A DNA stretch of 64,000 nt from Nocardiopsis coralli (lineage in GTDB: Bacteria; Actinomycetota; Actinomycetes; Streptosporangiales; Streptosporangiaceae): contig NZ_JADBGI010000001.1 in assembly GCF_014892575.1 (NCBI RefSeq), positions 368,353 to 432,352 of the forward strand, written 5' to 3'. Positions within the stretch are counted from its first letter, which is position 1; every line of letters begins with the position of its first letter. The notes beneath the pieces are model-generated. The model was given only the letters and a program-made list of their open reading frames with translations, searched no databases and was not told the origin of the DNA. The position numbers and the translations under genes were made by a program. Shown here piece after piece: positions 34,700-43,485 of the stretch.

Positions 34700-36265
34700 T
34701 TGTCGTCGACCAGAGCCCACCAGAACGAGGCCGTTCCCGACCCCGGACGCGGGCCGGGGCGGACCTGGCTGCCCGGCGCGGCCGCAGTGGCGTTGTTGCT
34801 GCCCCTGGCCGGCTGCGACACCGACGGCGCGGGTGCGGCCGAGCCCGACGCCATGGCGGTCCTGGTCGACGGCACCGGGGAGGAGGCCGGTTCGGCCGAC
34901 CACGAGGGTGTGACCGTGCGGACGGGTGACGCCGGGTCCTTCGACGACCATCCGTACATGCCCGAGGGCGTGGAGATCTCCGTGGCCTACCCCGAGTTCG
35001 AGGGGGCCGAGCCGTTCTCGGAAGGGCTGGCCGAGCGGGTCGACGACGACGTGGCCGACTTCCGTGCGGGGACGCGCGACCCGGTGGCGTTGTCGGTGGA
35101 CTGGCAGATCACCGCCGCGGACTCCGGGGTGCTGGGCGTGCGGCTGGTGCGCAGCGAGGAGGACATGCACGGCCTGCGCGAGGGTTACAGCACCCACTGG
35201 TACGACGCCGAGGCCGGGCACACGGCGTGGTCGACGGAGCTGCTGGCCGACCAGGAGGCGTTGGAGACCGTCAACGGCCTGGTGCGCGAACAGTTGGCCG
35301 AGGACGGCGACGTGGACACCGAGGCCCTGCAGCCGGTGCTGGGCCTGTACGACTCGATGGGCTTCAACGACGACGGCGACCTGGTCGTGGAGTTCGACCA
35401 CGGGCACCTCTCCCCCGCCGAGGAGGGGCACGTGCCCTCCGCCGAGCCGGGGCGCAAGAGCGCGGTTCTGGACTCCGAGGAGATCGACCCGTTGCTGTCC
35501 GACCTGGGGCAGCGCGCACGGGAGGCGTCGCTGTCGGAGGAGGAGCAGCTGACCGTGGCCGACGCCGACCCCGATCCGGAGGAACCGGGGCCCGTGCCGG
35601 GTGTGGTGAGCGCCGAGGACACCGACGTGGACTGTTACGAGGACGGCACGCGCTGCGTCGCGCTGACCTTCGACGACGGGCCGCACGAGCAGACACCGGA
35701 GCTGCTGGACCTGCTCGCCGACGAGGACGTGACGGCCTCGTTCTTCCTCAACGGGAACCCGGCGCTGTCGCAGCCGGGGACGATCCGGCGCATCTACGCC
35801 GAGGGGCACGAGCTCGCCAGCCACAACGACCTGCACGAGGACATGCCGGAGGAGTTCACCGAGGCGGAGCTGCCGGCGCAGGTCGCCGCGGTGAGTGCGA
35901 TGGTGCGGCGCCAGACCGGGCACTCGGTGGAGCTGTTCCGGCCGCCCTTCGGCGCTTCCTCGGACGCGGTGCTGGAGGAGATCGGCGAGCAGGGCATGGC
36001 CGAGATCCTGTGGAACGTGGACAGCGAGGACTGGCAGGACGTGCCCGCCGGGGAGGTCGTCGACAACGTGGTCGCCGGGGCGGAGCCGAACACCATCGTG
36101 CTGCTGCACGACCCGCTGGAGGCCACCTTGGAGGCGGCCCCGCAGATCATCGAGGAGCTCCGGGCGCTCGACTACGAGTTCGTCTCCGTCTCGCAGGCAC
36201 TCGGAGGCGCCGAGCCCGGCGAGAGCTACCCGCCCGGCGGCCTGGGCGCCTCCCCCGCCCCGTAG
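34700..36265 (+). CDS. Polysaccharide deacetylase (CE4/NodB) lipoprotein with DUF3298-like domain, copy 2
   Basis: A 521-residue paralog of the preceding gene with the same two-domain order. Here export is by a lipoprotein signal, LLLPLAGC with Cys39. The catalytic Asp pair is TFDDGP (325-326). The metal His motif reads SHNDLH instead of HTLTH, so the Ser/Thr is replaced, and the last motif is VLLHDPLE, lacking the second His-type residue of copy 1. I chose the TTG at 34700 because GAGGAG lies exactly 7 nt before it. An ATG at 34685 has a poor site. The start is 128 bp after copy 1. Confidence 0.86.
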   Translation: MSSTRAHQNEAVPDPGRGPGRTWLPGAAAVALLLPLAGCDTDGAGAAEPDAMAVLVDGTGEEAGSADHEGVTVRTGDAGSFDDHPYMPEGVEISVAYPEFEGAEPFSEGLAERVDDDVADFRAGTRDPVALSVDWQITAADSGVLGVRLVRSEEDMHGLREGYSTHWYDAEAGHTAWSTELLADQEALETVNGLVREQLAEDGDVDTEALQPVLGLYDSMGFNDDGDLVVEFDHGHLSPAEEGHVPSAEPGRKSAVLDSEEIDPLLSDLGQRAREASLSEEEQLTVADADPDPEEPGPVPGVVSAEDTDVDCYEDGTRCVALTFDDGPHEQTPELLDLLADEDVTASFFLNGNPALSQPGTIRRIYAEGHELASHNDLHEDMPEEFTEAELPAQVAAVSAMVRRQTGHSVELFRPPFGASSDAVLEEIGEQGMAEILWNVDSEDWQDVPAGEVVDNVVAGAEPNTIVLLHDPLEATLEAAPQIIEELRALDYEFVSVSQALGGAEPGESYPPGGLGASPAP

Positions 36266-36301
36266 ACCCGCCCGGCGGCCACCGGGCCCAGGCGGACGGT
36301 C

Positions 36302-36330
36302 GGCGGCGCAGTGCCCGGTACTGCGCCGCC
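36302..36330 (+). terminator. Terminator after the deacetylase pair
   Basis: An 11-bp stem (GGCGGCGCAGT, loop of 7, complement) lies 36 nt past the stop of the second deacetylase. Confidence 0.7.
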
Positions 36331-36459
36331 CAGCGGTGTGTCCGCGCACGTGCCCTGGACACACCGGGGCGCAGGGGACGACACCGCAGTGGACGGCACG
36401 CGGACTGCGTGCTGTTGGCACCGGGGGGTCCGGCCGGTCATGGGACCGGGAACGCGCAC

Positions 36460-36487
36460 GGCCCCCGCACGCGGCGCGTGCGGGGCC
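36460..36487 (-). terminator. Terminator of pyrD
   Basis: A 10-bp core stem (CCCCGCACGC / GCGTGCGGGG, 3-nt loop) extended by GGC/GCC past one bulged base lies 15 nt beyond the pyrD stop. Confidence 0.65.
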
Positions 36488-36502
36488 TCGGTGGTGAGTG
36501 GC

Positions 36503-37636
36503 TCAGTGCACCGGTTCTGCGGTGGGCCGGGCGGTGCTGTCGACGTCCGCGCCGACGGCGTCGCCGACCGACCGGTACCCGGCCGAGCGCGTCAGCGCGG
36601 CCAGGCCCCGGTGCACGCGGCGCGGCCACAGCGGGCCACCGTAGATCAGGCCGGTGTATCCCTGCACGAGGGTGGCCCCGGCGCGGATCCGGGCCCAGGC
36701 GTCGTCGGCGGTCTCGATCCCGCCGACGGCGACGAGGGTGAGGCGCTCCCCGGCACGCTCGCGCAGGCGGCGCAGCACCTCCAGGGAGCGTTCCTTGAGC
36801 GGGGCGCCGGACAGCCCGCCCGGGCCGAGCTCGTCCACCGTCTCGGCGTCGGTGGCCAGCCCCTCGCGGGAGATCGTCGTGTTGGTCGCGATGACACCGG
36901 CGAGGTTCTCCGACAGCGCGAGGTCGGCGACGGCGTCGACGTCCTCGTCGGCGAGGTCCGGTGCGATCTTGACCAGCAGCGGCAGGTCGGCGTGGCCGGA
37001 CTCGGCCAGGGCCTCGCGCACCGACCGCAGCAGCGGGCGCAGGCGTTCCACGCTCTGCAGGTCGCGCAGGCCCGGGGTGTTGGGCGAGCTGACGTTGACG
37101 ACCATGTAGTCCGCGTACTCGGCCAGCCGGTGGGCGCTGAGCGCGTAGTCGGCGGGGGCCTCCTCCTCCGGCGTGACCTTGGTCTTGCCGATGTTGACGC
37201 CCAGCAGCGGGCGCGGGCCCTCCATGTGGTGCAGGCGCTCGGCCACCAGCGCCGAACCCTCGTTGTTGAAGCCCATGCGGTTGAGGATCGCGCGGTCCTC
37301 GACCAGGCGGAACAGGCGCGGCTTCGGGTTCCCGGGCTGCGGGTGGGCGGTGACGGTCCCGATCTCCACGAACCCGAACCCGAGCGCGGCCAGCCCCTGC
37401 GGGCTCTCCCCGTTCTTGTCGAAGCCGGCGGCCAGCCCCAGCGGGCCGGGGAACTCCCGGCCGAACGCGTGCACGGTCAGCTCGGGCTCACGGGGGCCCA
37501 GGAACCGGTGCATCGCGGGGGCGACCCCGGGGACGGCGGCGGCCGCGCGCACGGCGGCGAAGCTCAGGTGGTGGACGGTCTCCGCGTCCATGTGGCGCAG
37601 GGCCGAGCGGAAGAGAATCTGGTAGAACACGCTCAT
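36503..37636 (-). CDS. pyrD: Quinone-dependent dihydroorotate dehydrogenase (class 2)
   Basis: A 377-residue FMN enzyme that oxidises dihydroorotate to orotate at the membrane, the fourth step of pyrimidine synthesis. The N-terminal helices ([23 protein letters not shown]) are the membrane/quinone-binding extension of class 2. Core motifs are [32 protein letters not shown] with the catalytic Ser, and the phosphate loop [11 protein letters not shown]. The C-terminal ~25 residues are an extra polar tail. The ATG overlaps the stop of the PAC2 gene in ATGA. Confidence 0.95.
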   Translation of the reverse strand: MSVFYQILFRSALRHMDAETVHHLSFAAVRAAAAVPGVAPAMHRFLGPREPELTVHAFGREFPGPLGLAAGFDKNGESPQGLAALGFGFVEIGTVTAHPQPGNPKPRLFRLVEDRAILNRMGFNNEGSALVAERLHHMEGPRPLLGVNIGKTKVTPEEEAPADYALSAHRLAEYADYMVVNVSSPNTPGLRDLQSVERLRPLLRSVREALAESGHADLPLLVKIAPDLADEDVDAVADLALSENLAGVIATNTTISREGLATDAETVDELGPGGLSGAPLKERSLEVLRRLRERAGERLTLVAVGGIETADDAWARIRAGATLVQGYTGLIYGGPLWPRRVHRGLAALTRSAGYRSVGDAVGADVDSTARPTAEPVH

Positions 37637-38568
37637 CCGTTTCCGTCGCCCTCGCGCTCGGCGAGGAAGCGTTCGAGTTCGGCACCGAGTTCATCGGCGG
37701 TGGGAAGCCCCGACTCGTCGTCGGCCAGGGGGAGGACCGTGCGGTCCCCGGGGTCGTCGCCCCGCGAGCTCATCATGGCGTCGTAGCGGCGCTCGTACTC
37801 GGTCACGACACGCTGCACCTCCTCCGACTCCGCGACGCGCTCGGCGATCTCCACGTCGTGGGCGCCGGCGGACTCCTCGAGCTCGTCGGTGGGCAGGGCC
37901 AGTCCGGTCGCGCCCGCCACGAACTCCGTGGCCGCCACGGACGCGCGCGGGTACTGCGTCTGCGCCAGGTAGCTGGGCACGTGGACGGCGTAACCCACGA
38001 AGTCGCGGCCGGCCTGCCCGAGGCGGAACTCCAGCAGCGCGCTCACGCTCGCGGGCACGTCGAAGGTGCTGCCCTCCAACGGGCTGTTGTGGCCCGTCAC
38101 CAGTTCCTCGCGGGTGCCGTGCGGGGTGACGCTGATCGGGCGGGTGTGCGGCACCGCCGTGGGGATCCCGCTCACGCTCACCGACAGGGTGATGCCGAAG
38201 TGCTCCACGAGCTGCTGGACCGCGGCGCAGAAGCCCTCCCACTCCAGGTCCGGCTCGGGCCCGTGCAGCACCAGGAACGGCTGCCGGTCGAGGTCCTGGT
38301 AGAGGGAGAGGGCGATCCTGTGCGGGGTGTAATCGGTCCAGGCGTTCTCGACGAAGGTCATCTTCGGACGCCGGGTCCGGTGGTCGACGAGGCGGTCGAC
38401 GTCGAAGACCGCGATCTCCTCGCCGCTGAGGGAGTCGAACAGCGCCTTGGACATCTGGGTTCCGGTCTGCCCTGCGTCGACGAAACCGTCCAGGCAGACC
38501 AGCATCGCCAGACCCTGAACGTCGTCGAAGCCGGGATGGATCTCGTACAGATCTGCTGGGTCGCGCAC
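37633..38568 (-). CDS. PAC2-family protein
   Basis: A 311-residue protein of the PAC2 family, to which proteasome-assembly-chaperone-like proteins and actinobacterial Rv2125 belong. Characteristic blocks are [49 protein letters not shown], the His-rich [25 protein letters not shown] and [16 protein letters not shown]. The GTG at 38568 is set by homology, with GGAGACGAG upstream. Translationally coupled to pyrD by a 4-nt overlap. A role in proteasome assembly is possible in this phylum, but pup/prc genes are not in the window. Confidence 0.85.
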   Translation of the reverse strand: MRDPADLYEIHPGFDDVQGLAMLVCLDGFVDAGQTGTQMSKALFDSLSGEEIAVFDVDRLVDHRTRRPKMTFVENAWTDYTPHRIALSLYQDLDRQPFLVLHGPEPDLEWEGFCAAVQQLVEHFGITLSVSVSGIPTAVPHTRPISVTPHGTREELVTGHNSPLEGSTFDVPASVSALLEFRLGQAGRDFVGYAVHVPSYLAQTQYPRASVAATEFVAGATGLALPTDELEESAGAHDVEIAERVAESEEVQRVVTEYERRYDAMMSSRGDDPGDRTVLPLADDESGLPTADELGAELERFLAEREGDGNG

Positions 38569-38887
38569 CGGGAACTCGTCTCCACATCTGGTCGGAGGGG
38601 CAGGGGGGAGGACCGCCGCGGGCGGACCGGGGGCCTTCGGGCATTCCTGCCCTGCTCGTCCACAATACCGACCCCGTGTCCCGGTACGCGTCGTCGCGGC
38701 TGCGCCCTGCGGACGCCGGAAGCGGGCCCGCACCGGCTGCGGGGTCGGGGGCCCGGTCGCGGGCCCCGGGTGTGGGAACGCCGGTGCCCGGCCCGCTTGT
38801 TCCCGCCCGCGCGTACGCACGCCCCCGCGCGCACGGAACACGTGCACACGGGGGCGCGGGGGTGTACCGGCGCGGGCGGGGCCGTGG
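38569..38887. other. Promoter gap upstream of PAC2-pyrD
   Basis: 319 bp without a gene. A minus-strand TATTGT near 38667-38672 may be the -10 of the PAC2-pyrD operon, about 100 bp before the GTG. The remainder near 38720-38885 is very GC-rich and may contain the end signal of the ABC-class ATPase leader. Confidence 0.35.
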
Positions 38888-40630
38888 TCAGCGCATCCCG
38901 GACACCTTCAGCGCACGCAACCGGTTGAGGACCGCGGCGACCTCGGCCCGGCGCGGCAGTGTGTAGTCCCCGCCGAAGTCCGAGCCGAGCAGGGTCACAC
39001 CGTGCTCGGCGAGCTCGGCGTCGAGGGAGTCGAGAGCCTCGCGCAGGGTGCGCTTGCCGTCCAGGTGGCCGCCCTTGACCAGCCGGCTCAGGGCCAGGCC
39101 GGCGCCGATGATCTGCCCGGGGTCGACGAACTGCTCGACGCCGCGCACGTCCACGTCGCTCTCGCCGAACGTGAGCACGTCCATGTCGCGGCGCTTGATG
39201 CGGCTGCGGCCCTTGTTCCCGCTGTCGTCGACCGAACGCGGGTCGACCACGCGGGCGCGCGGCAGGTGGAAGTCGGCGTCGGTGCGCTCGTGGGCGAGCT
39301 CGCGGGCCTGCTCGGTGACGTCGTGCGGGTGGTAGGCGTCGAGCATGATCACCTGGTCGGCGACGTCGAAGTAGTCGCCGCTGCCGCCCATGACCAGGAC
39401 GGTGGAGACCTTGTGGTCCCGGTTGAGCGGGCGCACCAGGTCGATGAAGGGGACCAGGGGTTCGCGGTCGCCGTGCACCAGGCGCTGCATCCGCTCGTCC
39501 CGGATCATCAGGTTGGTGGCGGTGGAGTCCTCGTCGACGAGCAGCGTGCTCGCCCCGGTCTCCACGGCCTCGCAGATGTTGGCGGCCTGGGACGTCGAGC
39601 CCGAGGCGTTCTCGGTGCGGAAGTCGCTGGTGTCGGCCCCGGTGGGCAGGTTGCGCACGAACGGGCTGACGTCGGTGCGCTCGACCCCGCGGCCCTCCTC
39701 CGCCCGGATCTTGACGGCGTCGTCGCGGGTGACCACGAGCTCGCGACCGTCGCCGGGGACGTGGTCGTACACGCCGCGCTCCAGGGCGTGCAGGAGCGTG
39801 GACTTGCCGTGGAACCCGCCGCCGACGATGAGGGTGATGCCCTCGGGCACGCCCATACCGCTCACGGTGCCGCGGTGGGGCAGGTCGACGCTCACCCTCA
39901 GGGACCCCGGGGAGTCGAAGGGCACGGCGCCGTCGGTCATCGGCTCGTCGCTGATGCCGCTGCGCCGGGGCAGGATCGCACCGTCGGCGACGAAGGAGAC
40001 CAGGCCGCGCCCGGCCAGGGCGTCGCGCAGGGCGACGGTGTCGGCGACGCTGTCGGCGAAGGCGACCGCGTCCTTCTGGTCGATCTCGTCCCAGTCGAGG
40101 TCGTCGACGAGGTCGGGCAGGGTGCGGCAGAGCTCGCGCTCGGCGGTGCGGCCGTCGATGCGGCGGCCGTGACCGGGCATGTTGAGACCGATGCGCAGGT
40201 CGATGCCGCCGCCCTCGGTGACCTGCAGAGAGGAGCGTGCGATGACCTCCTGGCCGCCGGTGTCGATCTTGAGCAGCGACCCGCGCAGGACCTTGCGAGC
40301 ACGGCGACCGAGGTAATCGGCGGTGGCCCGGCGCCGCACCGGGTCCTTCCAGGCGCTCTCGGGGATGCCGGCGTCGGGGCGCAGCACGCGGATGCGCGAC
40401 GGCGGTGCGAACGGGTCCGCCTGCACCCTCTGCACGGTCAGCGTGAAGTCGCCGAAGTCCCAGTCGCCCTTGAGGGACTTGTAGCGCCCGTAGGAGGCGC
40501 CGTCCATCTTGAGCAGTTCCTGCGACAGGCGCGCGTCATCGCGGACACCGCGGATCGGCTCGGGATCGGGCCTGCGGCCCTTGCCCCCTCCGCCGCCGTG
40601 CCGGCGTCCGCCGCCGTCCCGTCCCGCCAT
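38888..40630 (-). CDS. Predicted ABC-class ATPase (PF09818-type)
   Basis: A 580-residue soluble P-loop ATPase. After a Gly-rich basic start (residues 1-25) it shows LLKMDGASYGRYKSLKGDW and the divergent Walker A GGGFHGKSTLLHAL. Further blocks are the signature-like NASGSTSQAANICEAVETGA and the Walker B-type LLVDEDSTATNLMIRDERM. This is the pattern of the predicted ABC-class ATPases, a widespread family without known function and without membrane segments. ATG at 40630 with GAGGGGGAA upstream. No partner gene is obvious on either side. Confidence 0.87.
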   Translation of the reverse strand: MAGRDGGGRRHGGGGGKGRRPDPEPIRGVRDDARLSQELLKMDGASYGRYKSLKGDWDFGDFTLTVQRVQADPFAPPSRIRVLRPDAGIPESAWKDPVRRRATADYLGRRARKVLRGSLLKIDTGGQEVIARSSLQVTEGGGIDLRIGLNMPGHGRRIDGRTAERELCRTLPDLVDDLDWDEIDQKDAVAFADSVADTVALRDALAGRGLVSFVADGAILPRRSGISDEPMTDGAVPFDSPGSLRVSVDLPHRGTVSGMGVPEGITLIVGGGFHGKSTLLHALERGVYDHVPGDGRELVVTRDDAVKIRAEEGRGVERTDVSPFVRNLPTGADTSDFRTENASGSTSQAANICEAVETGASTLLVDEDSTATNLMIRDERMQRLVHGDREPLVPFIDLVRPLNRDHKVSTVLVMGGSGDYFDVADQVIMLDAYHPHDVTEQARELAHERTDADFHLPRARVVDPRSVDDSGNKGRSRIKRRDMDVLTFGESDVDVRGVEQFVDPGQIIGAGLALSRLVKGGHLDGKRTLREALDSLDAELAEHGVTLLGSDFGGDYTLPRRAEVAAVLNRLRALKVSGMR

Positions 40631-41285
40631 CGGTTCCCCCTCGGTTCGGATGTCTGTCCCGCCCAGGTTAGGACCTCGTCGGGCCCGGTGCAGAACGCCT
40701 GTGGACCGCCCCCGGGGAGGGCGGACCGGTCCCGGCATTGGGGAGGCGGGACCGGTCCGCGCCCGGCCCCGGTCGACCCGTGGCAGGGGCCTCGGCGGGG
40801 GTCGCGGCGGCCTCCCCGGGAGGGGGAGGAGAGGCTCCGCGACCGCGCGCAACCGGGCGCGCGCTGCTGCACGGGTGGGACCGGGGCCGGTCCCGTGCAC
40901 CGAGCTCTTGGAGATCACACACGCGAGCTGCCCTGCCGTCCGGAAGACGCACGGCCCGGGACGACCCGTACCCCTGGGGAAGGGGATGACCGGGTCCCGT
41001 GTGCTCTCCCCTCGAGGGGAGGTTGGTGCACGCGTTCTGTTCTACCGGAACCCCGGGGACCGCGTGGCGAAAACGGGGAAAGAACGCTCCCTCTGCGCTG
41101 TACACGGTTCTCCGGAGCCCGGAGCCGGCCGTCCCCGGGGGAGCTGGGGACGGCCGACCACGGTGCAGCGCCTTCCCGAAGGGGGCTGGGAAGGCGCTCG
41201 GCAACCTTTTTACCGGAGCCGCGCCCGACATGAAGGGGAAACCGGGAATCCTTGTGCACCCGGTTCCCGACGGCCCGCGGAACGC
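40631..41285. other. Hairpin-rich gene desert
   Basis: 655 bp with no supported gene. It holds a 16-bp perfect palindrome CTCCCCTCGAGGGGAG at 41006-41021, an 11-bp stem at 41126-41136/41146-41156, and another at 41167-41177/41188-41198 next to a T5 run on the plus strand. The two stems lie past the stop of the 41286 gene and may end its transcript. The short string CCGGAACCCCGG at about 41045 recurs near 61894 in another gene-free gap. Confidence 0.45.
41167..41198 (-). terminator. Terminator downstream of the 41286 gene
   Basis: AGCGCCTTCCC pairs with GGGAAGGCGCT (11 bp, 10-nt loop), 88 nt past the stop codon on the minus strand. Confidence 0.5.
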
Positions 41286-41708
41286 TCAGCGCAGCGCGGC
41301 CCGGAGCGCGGCGTCGTGCTCGTCGGCCGGCGGGTCGGAGGGGTCGCCGACGAAGACCGCGACGATCTGGCCGCCGTTCTTCCGCACGTCGTCCAGCACC
41401 TCGTGCCAGTGGTGGAGGTTGGGGTGGTCCAGCTCGGTGCACGCGGCGGCGGGGCTGAGCTCCTCCACGGCCGTCTCCAGCTGTTCGACCGACATCGGGT
41501 AGGAGAACGTGCCGCGGGTGTGGCCGGTGACCCGGGCCAGGACGATCGCGGGGAGGTAGTTGCCGTTCTGGTTCACGCGGGCGAACGCGGTGACCCCGTC
41601 GCGGTGCACGCCGAGCCCGTAGGCGGCGGGGCGGCGCCAGTCGGGGTGGCTCTCCTCCATCCGCTCCCGGGCGGCGACGATCTCCTCCTTGGTGGCCCAC
41701 TCTTCCAT
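41286..41708 (-). CDS. Hypothetical protein
   Basis: A 140-residue soluble protein that I do not recognise. It has a charged N-terminal helix (EEWATKEEIVAARERMEE), a mixed strand region (GLGVHRDGVTAFARVNQNGNYLPAIVLARVTGH), and a His-rich stretch ELDHPNLHHWHEVLDD. Codon choice and composition match its neighbours. It starts with ATG at 41708, 13 bp after the PhzF stop codon, so the two are likely co-transcribed. Confidence 0.7.
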   Translation of the reverse strand: MEEWATKEEIVAARERMEESHPDWRRPAAYGLGVHRDGVTAFARVNQNGNYLPAIVLARVTGHTRGTFSYPMSVEQLETAVEELSPAAACTELDHPNLHHWHEVLDDVRKNGGQIVAVFVGDPSDPPADEHDAALRAALR

Positions 41709-41721
41709 CGGGGCCTCCTCT

Positions 41722-42510
41722 CTAAAGTTCGAGGTGGCCGGTGGCCACGGTCACGGCGTCGCCGCCGATGAGGATCCGGTCTCCGCGCAGGCGCAGGTGC
41801 AGGTCCCCGCCGCGGCGGGAGGCCTGGTGCGCCAGGAACTCCGTGCGCCCGAGGCGTTCGGCCCAGAAGGGGGCGATCACGGTGTGGGCCGAACCGGTGA
41901 CGGGGTCCTCCGGAACGCCCACGCCCGGGGCGAAGAACCGGGAGACGAGGTCGTGTTCCCCGTCTCCGCGGGCGGTCACGATGACCCCGCGCACGGGCAG
42001 GTCGCGCATCGCCCCGAGGTCGGGGGCGAGCGAGCGCACGGTCTCCTCGTCGGCGAGCTCCACCAGCAGGTCGTTGGTACCTCCGCGGCCGGTCCACAGG
42101 GGGCGGGCACCGAGCGCCTCGGCGAGCCCTTCGGGGGCCGGCGCGGGGGTCGCGGGGCGTGCGGGGAAGTCCGTCCACAGACGCCCGTCGTGGTGCTCGA
42201 CGGTCAGGACCCCGCTGCGGGTGGTGAACCGGTAGGGGGCGGGCTCACCGAGCTCGGCCAGGGCGTGGGACGTGGCCAGGGTCGCGTGGCCGCACAGGTC
42301 GACCTCGGTGACGGGGGTGAACCAGCGCAGCTCGAACTCGGCCTCCGGGCCGTCGACGCGGCGCGCGAAGGCGGTCTCGGAGAGGTTGAACTCGGCCGCG
42401 ATCCCCTGCGCCCAGGCCTCGGGGTAGGGGTCCTCGAGGACGAGGACGGCGGCGGGGTTGCCCGCAAGGGGCCGGTCGGTGAACGCGTCGACCACGCGGT
42501 ACTCAGGCAT
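41722..42510 (-). CDS. PhzF-family isomerase/epimerase-like protein
   Basis: A 262-residue protein with the diaminopimelate-epimerase-like fold of PhzF. It opens EYRVVDAFTDRPLAGNPAAV, has the catalytic Glu in FNLSETAF, the CGHATL block, and the second-half EDPVTGSAHTVIAPFW. The lone presence of phzF outside a phenazine cluster is common, and the substrate is unknown. ATG at 42510 fits the family, although an in-frame ATG at 42528 would add six residues. It follows the Lrp gene by 2-20 bp, so they share a transcript. Confidence 0.88.
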   Translation of the reverse strand: MPEYRVVDAFTDRPLAGNPAAVLVLEDPYPEAWAQGIAAEFNLSETAFARRVDGPEAEFELRWFTPVTEVDLCGHATLATSHALAELGEPAPYRFTTRSGVLTVEHHDGRLWTDFPARPATPAPAPEGLAEALGARPLWTGRGGTNDLLVELADEETVRSLAPDLGAMRDLPVRGVIVTARGDGEHDLVSRFFAPGVGVPEDPVTGSAHTVIAPFWAERLGRTEFLAHQASRRGGDLHLRLRGDRILIGGDAVTVATGHLEL

Positions 42511-42529
42511 GCCCACAAGGGTAGGCATT

Positions 42530-42982
42530 TCAGGGGAGCGGTCCTTCCAGGTGCGGCTCGTCGAGGATGAACATGGTCTGGGTGCTCTTGACCTCGGGGA
42601 TGCGCTGGAGGCGTTCCAGGACGAAGGTGCGCAGCGCTGCGGCGTCGGTCACCCGCACCAGGAGCAGCAGGTCGACGTCGCCGGAGACGAGGGCGGCGTG
42701 GTCGACCTCGGGGATGTCGCGCAGGTAGTGCCGGAACCTCTCCCAGGAGTGCTGTTCGATGCGCACGGACACGTACGCCGACAGTGCGGTTCCGTACTTC
42801 TCGGGGTCGACCACGGCGGTGAACCCGCGGATCACCCCCTGGTTGCGCAGGCGCTCGAGGCGGGAGTAGGCGTTGGCACGGGAGATGTGGGCACGCTCGG
42901 CGACGGCTCTGATGGACATGCGCCCGTCGGCCCGGAGGAGATCGATGATGCGCCGGTCGGTGTCGTCCAGGCGTACGGCCAT
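42530..42982 (-). CDS. Lrp/AsnC-family regulator
   Basis: A 150-residue regulator. The N-terminal HTH (DDTDRRIIDLLRADGRMSIRAVAERAHISRANAYSRLERL) is followed by the RAM effector domain (YGTALSAYVSVRIEQHS ... VDLLLLVRVTD). In related actinomycetes an Lrp of this type stands next to branched-chain dehydrogenase genes, but none is here. Ribosome site GAGGTAAG. It probably heads the operon with phzF and the 41286 gene. Confidence 0.92.
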   Translation of the reverse strand: MAVRLDDTDRRIIDLLRADGRMSIRAVAERAHISRANAYSRLERLRNQGVIRGFTAVVDPEKYGTALSAYVSVRIEQHSWERFRHYLRDIPEVDHAALVSGDVDLLLLVRVTDAAALRTFVLERLQRIPEVKSTQTMFILDEPHLEGPLP

Positions 42983-43450
42983 GTGTCTTACCTCATACCG
43001 TCCGCAAGGTGGACGCTGTGGAAATTCGGGGGCGGGGGCGGACGTACCGAACAGTTCGTCCAGTGTTGGGGCAACGATCTCGACAGTATGGGGTTATTCA
43101 CCTCATATTCAAGACATGGAGTTCCTCGCCGGGGACTCCCGACCCCCGGCCCGCTCCCCCTCGGTGCCGGGTCGGCCGGGGTCCGAGGCGCGGACACGAG
43201 GGGACGCGGATCAACGGCGATCGGCGTCCCGTCCGCTCTCACACCGGTGTCCACCGCGGGCGGCCCGGCGGCACGGGGCAGGGTTCCCCCCGCCCTGCCG
43301 GGCCAGGACACGACGGAGGGGCCGTGGTCACCATCGACCACGGCCCCTTCTTTCGGGCCTGTTCGGTGTTCGCCGACCGGGCCCTCACCCATTTCCTGTG
43401 CCCGTCGGCCCACAGGAGGCCGCCCCCGCCGCTCTCACGGGAGGGACACC
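42983..43450. other. Leader region of the Lrp gene
   Basis: No gene is supported in this 468-bp stretch. It includes the Lrp promoter (separate entry) and a strong 13-bp hairpin AGGGGCCGTGGTC / GACCACGGCCCCT at 43317-43348 with short T tracts on the plus side. The octamer ACCTCATA occurs twice, at 42990-42997 over the ribosome site and at 43100-43107 inside the promoter spacer. Confidence 0.4.
43083..43112 (-). promoter_or_regulatory. Promoter of the Lrp gene
   Basis: On the minus strand TTGAAT (43112-43107) and TACTGT (43088-43083) are 18 bp apart. This is close to a sigma-70-type promoter and would give a leader of about 93 nt before the Lrp ATG. The spacer is unusually AT-rich for this genome. 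Confidence 0.55.
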
Positions 43451-43478
43451 CCGCTTCCCGGGCGGACCCGGGAAGCGG
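43451..43478 (-). terminator. Terminator after the barrel-domain membrane protein gene
   Basis: A perfect 12-bp stem (CCGCTTCCCGGG / CCCGGGAAGCGG, 4-nt loop) starts 7 nt beyond the stop codon at 43486. Confidence 0.8.
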
Positions 43479-43485
43479 TGACGGA

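Noticed and set aside
42988..43107. Repeated octamer ACCTCATA as an Lrp binding box
   Set aside because: One copy is the ribosome binding site of the Lrp gene itself. Two occurrences are not enough to claim a motif.
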